Of a DNA stretch of 56,348 nt, positions 33,892 to 40,508 are shown piece by piece. Position numbers and translations under genes: made by a program. Source of the stretch: Neisseria sicca 4320 (GTDB lineage Bacteria > Pseudomonadota > Gammaproteobacteria > Burkholderiales > Neisseriaceae); contig NZ_AEPF01000011.1 of assembly GCF_000193735.1 (NCBI RefSeq), positions 1 through 56,348 of the forward strand. The letters are read 5' to 3'. The notes beneath the pieces were generated by a model, which saw only the letters and a list, made by a program, of their open reading frames with translations, ran no database searches and was not told where the DNA came from. How positions within the stretch are numbered: the stretch's first letter is position 1; each line of letters begins with the position of its first letter.

Positions 33892-34874
33892 ACGTCAAAC
33901 CCCTGATTCTTGCCGCCGCACTCGGTCTGGCATTGAACGCACACGCAGCCCCTAAGGCCAAAACAGTAAAAAAATCCGTCAAACCCGTCGCTGTTCAGAC
34001 GACCGGTACCGAAACCCGTTCTGACGGCGTACGTCTGAGCGACGGCATTGCCGCCATCGCCGACAACGAAGTGATTACCCGCCGCCAACTGGCGCAGGCA
34101 GTCGAACGGGCGCGCCGAGCCATCCCTAAAGGCACACAGATCGGCGATAACGAATTGCGCGAACAAGTTCTGGCGCAACTCATCAACCAATCCCTGATTG
34201 TCCAAGCGGGCAAACGCAAGAATATTCAGGCGGAAAATGCGGAAATCGAGGCGGTCATTGCCGCGAATCCTTCACTGAAAACTCCGTCTGCCTCTATCCG
34301 CCGTGAAATTGCGGACAGCATTATCGCGGAAAAAGTGCGCCAACAGGCAGTCATGCAGCACAGCCGCGTCAGCGATGCCGAAGTTGCACGCGCCATCGAA
34401 CAGGCGAAACAGCAAGGCATCGCCCTGCCCGAAGGCGAGCCGCTGCGTCAATACAATGCGCAACACATTCTGATTAAGGCCGACAACGAAAACGCTGCGG
34501 CCGGCGCGGAAAGCACCATCCGCAAAATCTACGCACAAGCCCGCAGCGGCGCAGACTTCGCCGGTTTGGCGCGCCAATATTCGCAAGACGGTAGCGCGAG
34601 CAGCGGCGGTAATTTGGGCTGGTTCGCCGACGGCATGATGGTTGCGCCGTTTGAAGAAGCTGTCCACAAACTCAAACCCGGCCAAGTCAGCCCGCCCGTA
34701 CGCACGCAATTTGGCTGGCACATCATCAAGCTGAACGACGTCCGTGAGGCCGGTACGCCCGAAGAGCGCCAACACAATACCGTACGTCAATATCTGTCGC
34801 GCAAAAAAGCCGAACAGGCGGAAATCAACCTGCTGCGCGAACTGCACGAAGGCGCGCACATCGACATACGCTAA
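33888..34874 (+). CDS. surA: Periplasmic chaperone/peptidyl-prolyl isomerase SurA
   Basis: A 328-residue exported protein with signal peptide ending near AHA-A (residue 21), a SurA N-terminal chaperone domain (about 45-170), and one parvulin PpiC domain (about 185-285). The parvulin domain contains QHILIKADNE, DGSASSGGNLGWFADG and FGWHIIKLNDVRE. E. coli SurA has two parvulin domains; a single one is usual for neisserial SurA. It chaperones outer-membrane proteins, and translational coupling to lptD (ATGA overlap) fits that LptD is a principal SurA client. Confidence 0.92.
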   Translation: MNVKPLILAAALGLALNAHAAPKAKTVKKSVKPVAVQTTGTETRSDGVRLSDGIAAIADNEVITRRQLAQAVERARRAIPKGTQIGDNELREQVLAQLINQSLIVQAGKRKNIQAENAEIEAVIAANPSLKTPSASIRREIADSIIAEKVRQQAVMQHSRVSDAEVARAIEQAKQQGIALPEGEPLRQYNAQHILIKADNENAAAGAESTIRKIYAQARSGADFAGLARQYSQDGSASSGGNLGWFADGMMVAPFEEAVHKLKPGQVSPPVRTQFGWHIIKLNDVREAGTPEERQHNTVRQYLSRKKAEQAEINLLRELHEGAHIDIR

Positions 34875-34883
34875 AGCGGATGC

Positions 34884-34917
34884 AGACGTCGTCTGAAAGT
34901 TTTTCAGACGACGTTTT
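34884..34917 (+). terminator. Terminator after surA built on a variant DUS
   Basis: GACGTCGTCTGAAA and TTTCAGACGACGTTTT pair around a three-base loop and are followed by T-rich sequence. As at 9545 and 38476, the G-to-C change at the third uptake position is present in both arms. Confidence 0.88.
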
Positions 34918-35044
34918 GTTTTGCAGCAAGCGGCATCCATCCGAAATCAAGCCGATTTTCAACATAGCGGATGAAAATTTAAAAAACCCGTTTCGTCGTT
35001 GCCGCCGCATCCAATCAAATATGAATGATGGTTGCCGATTAAAA

Positions 35045-35085
35045 AGGTCGTCTGAAACCTCGAAATTCAGATTTTCAGACGACAT
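35045..35085. repeat. Inverted DUS pair
   Basis: AGGTCGTCTGAA (35045-35056) and TTCAGACGACAT (35074-35085, one change). No gene ends here; the flanking 34918-35300 has no credible gene. Confidence 0.75.
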
Positions 35086-35300
35086 TGCCCTGAATCTATT
35101 CATTTTTCCGGAGTAGGCGACTGCTTGAATATGAGCCTTCCCAGAATCAATGTATTATTTTCACTCAACCGTTTTCTTTAGCAGGCAAGGGGAGGGAAAC
35201 CGTAGTGCGGGTTCCGTCTGCGAAAAGGATAGGGCATTATCATTTCGGAGGGCGGGTGGCAGGTATAGGTTCGCTTTATTTCAAACAAACGTTAAATTAA

Positions 35301-35407
35301 TATAGTGGATTAAATTTAAACCAGTACGGTGTTGCCTCGCCTTGCCGTACTATTTGTACTGTCTGCGGCTTCGTCGCCTTGTCCTGATTTAAATTTAATC
35401 CACTATA
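35301..35407. mobile_element. Correia element, 107-bp form
   Basis: Complete inverted ends TATAGTGGATTAA and TTTAATCCACTATA with the internally deleted core. A DUS-pair hairpin follows almost directly at 35408. Confidence 0.93.
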
Positions 35408-35451
35408 AAAAAGGTCGTCTGAAAAACATTTTGTTTTTCAGACGACCTTTT
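35408..35451. terminator. DUS-pair terminator
   Basis: AGGTCGTCTGAA (35412-35423) and TTCAGACGACCT (35437-35448) with A and T tracts outside form the terminator for the small membrane protein gene on the minus strand. Confidence 0.85.
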
Positions 35452-35472
35452 ACGGGACGGCATACGGACGGA

Positions 35473-35571
35473 TTACCAATCCGATCCGCTTGCCCACAGT
35501 ATGCCGATGGCGGCGACGGATGCCAGGCCGACAGCCACAATCGCCTCTAAAAACAATACTGACACAGACAT
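35473..35571 (-). CDS. 32-residue single-span membrane protein
   Basis: A tiny open frame beginning MSVSVLFLEAIVAVGLASV and ending GSDW, almost entirely one hydrophobic helix. The call rests on an excellent ribosome binding site: GGAGG six bases before the ATG. A DUS-pair terminator lies 20-60 bases after the stop. No homologue is recognised. Its design (N-outside or N-inside single helix, short polar tail) resembles small accessory subunits of membrane complexes such as CydX or CcoQ, but sequence similarity to those is not evident. It may also be read as part of a longer frame from 35736, whose upstream part looks non-coding. Confidence 0.6.
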   Translation of the reverse strand: MSVSVLFLEAIVAVGLASVAAIGILWASGSDW

Positions 35572-35839
35572 AATAACCTCCGAATGTTGAATAAAATTAT
35601 TATCGGAACCATCCGCCTGCCCTGACGGGAAACGATACGGATGCCGTTTGGTTTGTATGGTCAGAATAACACTCTCTCGCGGTATCTTTATTCGGTTTAC
35701 CTGATTTTCCAGAGAAAAAAAAGCAATAATTGTCAAAAATTAATGCCAAAGACTATCAGTTCGTCTTTCTTGATTGCGAACGCGGCTTGTTTGTCGGATA
35801 TTTGATTCAAACTTAATTTTTTTCTCTGATCTATGCTTA

Positions 35840-36412
35840 ATTTTTTTCTTTTTCCCGCCGTTTTGTACAAACTGACACTGTGGCATTTTTGTCTCTTTCT
35901 GTTTATATCGGCGTCCGTCTGGAAAATAGCGGGAGTTTTGCATTCGAACGTCCGTTGATGTTTGTCATTTACGGACAGACGGGACAATGGTTTTTTTCCG
36001 ATTGCGCTGTTGCTTCATTATCTGGGTAAAACCGCCGTCGCCGTACCGCTGGCCTGTTTGGCGGCGAGGTGCCTGTAGCGGTTTGGCAAACTGCGGGCAG
36101 CGGTATTCGTGCCTTTGGCGGCATTGTTGCCGACTTGGAATATGCTTTGTATAAAGGCAATGGATACAGCGTCCGCCCCCGTTGCTTTGGTCTCGTGCCG
36201 TCGAAGAAGTCAATTTTTCGTTTCCGAGCGGGCATAGTACATTTTCCGCCGCAGTCGCAGTGATGCTGATTCTATTGTGTTATCGGACTGCATACCGCCG
36301 TACCGCTTTTGCCGTCGGCATCTTGTTTGCCTTGTTGACGGGGTTTTCACGGGTTTATTTAGGCGTACATTATCCGACGGATGTTCGGGCGGGATGGATC
36401 GATAGGCGCTGA
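35840..36412 (+). pseudogene. Decayed PAP2-family phosphatase
   Basis: The last open part (from about 36182) encodes the PAP2 signatures: SFPSGHSTFSAAVAVMLI and, after two membrane segments, SRVYLGVHYPTDV. These supply the catalytic histidines of lipid-phosphate phosphatases. Upstream, pieces of hydrophobic sequence such as LLLHYLGKTAVAVPLACLAA appear in other frames with stops between them, so at least two frameshifts separate the N-terminal membrane segments from the active site. The C-terminus also ends early (RAGWIDRR). Such enzymes dephosphorylate undecaprenyl pyrophosphate, lipid A or phosphatidylglycerol phosphate; the substrate of the ancestor is unknown. Confidence 0.8.
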
Positions 36413-36458
36413 CAGCGTTGTTAGTTTATTATGTTGCTTTCAGGAAGGATTTCAAATA

Positions 36459-37409
36459 ATGGAAACCTTATGTCCCAATACGCCCTTATGGCTGCGCAAC
36501 GGTCATGCGGACACAATATTTGCCAAATTCATTCAACGCCCCGCACCTGCCTACCGCCGCGAGCTGTTGGGGGACAGTACGGGACGCACTTTGGTTGCCT
36601 GTGATTTTGTCGATGCCGCCGATCCCGATGCGCCTTTGGTGGTTTTGTTTCACGGATTGGAGGGCAGCAGCCTCAGCCATTACGCCGTCGAATTGATGCG
36701 CGCGGTCATTGAAAAAGGCTGGAACGGCGTGGTGGTTCATTTCCGCAGTTGCGGCAGCGTGGAGAATACCGCGCCTGTGTTTTATCATTTGGGCGATACG
36801 CGGGAAATCAGCTTTATGCTGGAAATGCTGTCTGAACGCTACCGCAGGATTTATGCTGCGGGCGTGTCTTTGGGCGGCAATGCGCTGGCAAAATATTTGG
36901 GCGAATACGGCAGTCTGGGCATGGCTGCCGTACCTTACGCCGCTGCCGCCGTCTCTGCTCCGGTGGATGCGGCAGCGGCAGGCACGCGCTTTGATAAGGG
37001 AATGTCAAAACTGCTCTACACCCGCTATTTTTTAAAATCTTTATTACCCAAAGCCGCCGCAACAGGTTTTCAGACGACCTCGTTGAAAGAATGCAAAACG
37101 CTGGGGGATTTTGACGACAGGTTTACCGCGCCGCTGCACGGTTTCGCCGACCGGCATGATTATTACCGCCGCGCTTCGTGCAAGCCTTGGCTGAAAACCG
37201 TGCGTACGCCGCTTTTGCTGCTCAACGCCATCAACGACCCGTTTCTGCCGCCGAAAGCCTTGCCGACGGGAGAAGAGGTTTCTTCCGCCGTTACGCTGCT
37301 GCAACCCCAATACGGCGGACACGCCGCGTTCGTCAGCCGCGACGAGGGTCGTCTGAACCTGCAATGGCTGCCGCAAACCCTGTTAGCGTATTTTGAGGCA
37401 TTCGAGTAA
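36459..37409 (+). CDS. YheT-family alpha/beta hydrolase
   Basis: A 316-residue hydrolase with oxyanion-hole region LFHGLEGSSLSHY (about 66-78) and nucleophile elbow GVSLGGNAL (about 137-145). Both are typical of the YheT/embryogenesis-associated EMB8 family, whose substrates are not settled, with esterase activity proposed. The ATG at 36459 follows CAGGAAGGA at suitable distance; an open frame from 36381 overlaps the end of the PAP2 remnant and is rejected as start. An uptake sequence at about 37067 is inside the gene and encodes FQTT. Confidence 0.86.
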   Translation: METLCPNTPLWLRNGHADTIFAKFIQRPAPAYRRELLGDSTGRTLVACDFVDAADPDAPLVVLFHGLEGSSLSHYAVELMRAVIEKGWNGVVVHFRSCGSVENTAPVFYHLGDTREISFMLEMLSERYRRIYAAGVSLGGNALAKYLGEYGSLGMAAVPYAAAAVSAPVDAAAAGTRFDKGMSKLLYTRYFLKSLLPKAAATGFQTTSLKECKTLGDFDDRFTAPLHGFADRHDYYRRASCKPWLKTVRTPLLLLNAINDPFLPPKALPTGEEVSSAVTLLQPQYGGHAAFVSRDEGRLNLQWLPQTLLAYFEAFE

Positions 37410-37490
37410 ACGGAAGGTTTTTCAGCCGGAAGTTTCGTTATAAAATGCCCTAAACCTGATTTAGGATTTATTTAGAAACAAAGGAAAATT

Positions 37491-38465
37491 ATGCAAGAAA
37501 CCAACGGATACCCCGATAAACGTCCGGACAGCCCGGAAGGCCGCTGGGAACGGGACGTGTTGCGCGACGTACTGCTTGCCGCTTATAAAGAGCAGCGGCG
37601 CGCCCGTTTTTGGCGCAACTTCTGGCGGGTCATCGGCGTCCTGCTGTTTGCCGCGCTATGGTTCGGTTCGGACGACGGCACTGCCGGACAAGGCCTGTCA
37701 GCAGGCAAAGAACATACGGCAGTCATCACATTGGAAGGCGAAATCGGCGGCCGCATGGACGACCAGGTCAAAATGCTGCGCGACAGCATGGAGGCGGCTT
37801 ACAGCAATCCGAATGCAAAAGGCATCGTCATCCGCGCCAACAGCCCCGGCGGTTCGCCCGTTGTCTCCAATACCGCTTTTAACGAGATACGTCGTCTGAA
37901 AGGCGAACATAAAGACATCCCCGTCTATGTCGTCGCCGAAGATATGTGCGCCTCCGGCTGCTACTACATCGCTGCCGCCGCGGACAAAATCTACGCCGAC
38001 CCCTCCAGCATTGTCGGCAGTATCGGCGTGATCGGCGGCGGTTTCGACGTAACCGGCCTGATGGAGAAGCTGGGTATCAAACGTCGTCTGAAAACCGCAG
38101 GCAGCAACAAAGGCATGGGCGATCCGTTTACCCCCGAAACGCCCGAACAGGCGAAAATCTGGGAAACCATGCTGTCAGACACCCATCAAGAATTCATCAA
38201 AGCCGTCAAGCTCGGACGCGGTGAAAAATTGAAAGACAAAGAATACCCCGACGTATTCAGCGGCCGCGTCTATACCGGCCTTGAAGCCAAAAAAGTCGGA
38301 CTGATTGATGACTTCGGCAACGTGTACAGCATCGCCCGCGATGTCGTCAAAGCCCCCGAACTGGTCAGCTACACGCCCGAAGATGATTTCAGAAAACTTC
38401 TGAGCCGCCGCTTTGGCGCGCAAGTCAAAGCTGAAGTGGAAAAAACATTGTCGAAAATGTGGTAA
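37491..38465 (+). CDS. sppA: S49-family signal peptide peptidase SppA
   Basis: A 324-residue inner-membrane serine protease of the short (single-domain, tetrameric or octameric) SppA type. The N-terminal ~35 residues are charged and cytoplasmic, and one membrane segment (about 42-58) anchors the catalytic domain in the periplasm. The nucleophile Ser lies in EDMCASGCYYIAAAADKI and the general base Lys in the KRRLKTAGSNKGMGDPF segment, giving the Ser-Lys dyad. It degrades cleaved signal peptides. AAGGAAAATT precedes the ATG. Confidence 0.92.
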   Translation: MQETNGYPDKRPDSPEGRWERDVLRDVLLAAYKEQRRARFWRNFWRVIGVLLFAALWFGSDDGTAGQGLSAGKEHTAVITLEGEIGGRMDDQVKMLRDSMEAAYSNPNAKGIVIRANSPGGSPVVSNTAFNEIRRLKGEHKDIPVYVVAEDMCASGCYYIAAAADKIYADPSSIVGSIGVIGGGFDVTGLMEKLGIKRRLKTAGSNKGMGDPFTPETPEQAKIWETMLSDTHQEFIKAVKLGRGEKLKDKEYPDVFSGRVYTGLEAKKVGLIDDFGNVYSIARDVVKAPELVSYTPEDDFRKLLSRRFGAQVKAEVEKTLSKMW

Positions 38466-38475
38466 GTCAATACAA

Positions 38476-38513
38476 ACAAAACGTCGTCTGAAAAGTTTTC
38501 AGACGACGTTTTG
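38476..38513. terminator. Variant-DUS terminator after sppA
   Basis: ACAAAACGTCGTCTGAAAA pairs fully with TTTTCAGACGACGTTTTGT around a single-base centre. It is the third terminator in the window with CGTCGTCTGAA in place of GGTCGTCTGAA on both arms. Confidence 0.9.
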
Positions 38514-38611
38514 TTTTGGGGGATATTGATTCTGCGGAAAATGAAGAGAGGAATATCGTAATAGCGGTAAGTGGGTATTTATATCCATTTAGAACCGAAT
38601 GATTTCCTTCA

Positions 38612-38637
38612 TTCGTAGCGTAGGCTTTGCCTACGGA
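38612..38637. repeat. Short palindromic repeat (TTCGTAGCGTAGGCTTTGCC type)
   Basis: A palindromic stretch of GTAGGC-TTT-GCCTAC form. Closely related copies occur as an inverted pair at 46739-46828. The rest of 38514-38760 has no gene that I can support. Confidence 0.6.
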
Positions 38638-38760
38638 AAAGCTGCCCGAATATCGCGTAGCAGATCAATTTCAAACCGATAACATACTGCATCGTCGTAG
38701 TCAAAGAACCATTCCCGAGGTAGCTATGCATCAAGTGTATCGGTTGCAAACTATCCGTTA

Positions 38761-38917
38761 TATAGTGGATTAAATTTAAATAAGGACAAGGCGACGAAGC
38801 CGCAGACAGTACAGACAGTACGGAACCGATTCACTTGGTGCTTCAGCACCTTAGAGAATCGTTCTCTTTGAGCTAAGGCGAGGCAACGCCGTACTGGTTT
38901 AAAGTTAATCCACTATA
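38761..38917. mobile_element. Full-length Correia element (157 bp)
   Basis: Inverted ends TATAGTGGATTAA and TTAATCCACTATA enclose the ~50-base central block missing from the other copies. This block contains GGTGCTTCAGCACC and TAGAGAATCGTTCTCT, the part associated with IHF binding in full-length elements. Transcripts across it can fold into a long hairpin open to RNase III processing. Confidence 0.95.
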
Positions 38918-38946
38918 TCTGCGGCTTTCTTTTAAACAGGTTGAAG

Positions 38947-38992
38947 AAAGGTCGTCTGAAAGCCGACGATATCAGCTTTCAGACGACCTTTT
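38947..38992. terminator. DUS-pair terminator after dnaJ
   Basis: AGGTCGTCTGAAAGC and GCTTTCAGACGACCT (DUS at 38949-38960 and 38978-38989) form a 15-bp or longer stem just downstream of the dnaJ stop codon. Confidence 0.88.
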
Positions 38993-39010
38993 ACTGTTTT
39001 CAAACCCGAA

Positions 39011-40147
39011 TCAGTCAAACAGTTCGCCGACTTTGTCCCAGAACGATTTTTTGCGCGGTGTTTGGCTGCGGTCGAGGCCGGTGGAGATTTTTTCGAACTC
39101 TTCCAGCAACTCTTTCTGGCGGTCGGTCAGGTTGACCGGCGTTTCCACCACAACGTGGCAGTACAAATCGCCCGTCGCGCTGGAACGCAGGGATTTGATG
39201 CCTTTGCCTTTGACGCGCATACGGCGGCCGGTTTGCGTTTCTTTCGGAATGTTCAGTTTGACTTTGCCGTCCAAGGTCGGAACTTCGACTTCGCCCCCCA
39301 AGGCTGCGACGGCGAAACTGATGGGCAGCTCGCAATGTAAATCCAAGCCGTTGCGCTCGAAGATTTTGTGTTCTTTGACGCGGACGTTGACGTACAAATC
39401 GCCTGCGGGCGCGCCGTGCGTACCCGGTTCGCCTTCGCCGCTCAAGCGGATGCGTTGACCGTCGTCGATGCCGGCGGGAATGTTGACCTCAACGGTTTTG
39501 CTGGTTTTGGTGCGGCCTTCGCCACGACATTTGACACACGGGTCTTTGATTTCCTTGCCTGTACCGTGGCAGGTCGGACAAGTCTGCTGCATTTGGAAAA
39601 TAGCTTGGCGGACGTGTACCGTGCCGGAACCGTGACAGGTCGAACAAGTTGATGCGGACGTACCGGGTTTTGCACCGCTGCCGTGGCAGACATCGCATTC
39701 TTCGTAAGTCGGGATGTTGATGCGTTTTTTGATGCCTTTGGCGGCATCTTCCAACGTGATTTCCACGCCGACCTGCAAATCCGCGCCTTGATAGTTTTGC
39801 TGACGGCCGCTGCCCCCGCCTCCGCCGAACATTTGGCTGAAGATGTCGGAAAAGTCGAAGCCCTGCGCGCCGCCGAACCCGCCAAAACCGCCGAATCCGC
39901 CCGCGCCGCCGCCCATGCCCTGCTCAAACGCGGCATGGCCGTATTGGTCGTACATGGCGCGTTTTTCTTTGTCGGACAAGGTGTCGTAGGCTTTTTGAAC
40001 TTCTTTAAATTTTTCTTCCGCTTCTTTGTCGCCGGGATTGCGGTCGGGATGGTATTTCATCGCCAGCTTGCGGTAGGCTTTTTTGATTTCGTCGTCGCTC
40101 GCACCGCGCGCCACGCCGAGTGTTGCATAAAAATCTTGGTTGCTCAT
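39011..40147 (-). CDS. dnaJ: Chaperone DnaJ
   Basis: A 378-residue Hsp40 co-chaperone that stimulates the DnaK ATPase. The J domain has the HPD motif in AMKYHPDRNPGD (about residues 29-40). A Gly/Phe-rich linker (FGGFGGFGG) follows, then a zinc domain with four CxxCxGxG repeats (CDVCHGSG, CSTCHGSG, CPTCHGTG, CVKCRGEG), then the C-terminal substrate domains. All are intact. dnaK is not adjacent in the window. It is divergent from leuS. Confidence 0.97.
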   Translation of the reverse strand: MSNQDFYATLGVARGASDDEIKKAYRKLAMKYHPDRNPGDKEAEEKFKEVQKAYDTLSDKEKRAMYDQYGHAAFEQGMGGGAGGFGGFGGFGGAQGFDFSDIFSQMFGGGGGSGRQQNYQGADLQVGVEITLEDAAKGIKKRINIPTYEECDVCHGSGAKPGTSASTCSTCHGSGTVHVRQAIFQMQQTCPTCHGTGKEIKDPCVKCRGEGRTKTSKTVEVNIPAGIDDGQRIRLSGEGEPGTHGAPAGDLYVNVRVKEHKIFERNGLDLHCELPISFAVAALGGEVEVPTLDGKVKLNIPKETQTGRRMRVKGKGIKSLRSSATGDLYCHVVVETPVNLTDRQKELLEEFEKISTGLDRSQTPRKKSFWDKVGELFD

Positions 40148-40227
40148 GATAGTGATGGTTGCTGATATGTGTAAAAACTAGACCGGATATATGGGTGGGG
40201 TGGGGAAAACTCAAGTGTCTGAATGTG

Positions 40228-40266
40228 AGGTCGTCTGAAAAATACCGTTCTGTTTTCAGACGACCT
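40228..40266. repeat. Inverted DUS pair between dnaJ and leuS
   Basis: AGGTCGTCTGAA (40228-40239) and TTCAGACGACCT (40255-40266) lie between divergent starts, so they serve neither gene as a terminator. Confidence 0.8.
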
Positions 40267-40508
40267 TTGTCAAACCGACCTAACGACAACCTGCTATAAT
40301 CCCTCTTTTATTTTTCTCAGGGCGGACGGGCGATTCGAAACGGGCTGGATTTTGGCACAGAAATGCCGGATTCAAGGCAAAAAACGCAGCGAGATTGGAC
40401 ATCTTGCGAGTATTTTTAACGCAGAAGGCGGCAATTTATGGAACAAAATACCGCCGTTATCGAATCGTCAGCCCGCCCTCACATTTTCAAGCGAAAAACA
40501 GAATGACC

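Noticed and set aside
35733..35987. An 84-codon minus-strand frame in AT-rich DNA opposite the PAP2 remnant
   Set aside because: It overlaps the phosphatase remnant, lacks a ribosome binding site and has a random-looking Lys/Gln-rich sequence.
40268..40508. Leucine T-box or attenuator in the leuS leader
   Set aside because: No T-box specifier or antiterminator motif and no leader peptide rich in Leu is visible; T-boxes are not expected in Neisseria.
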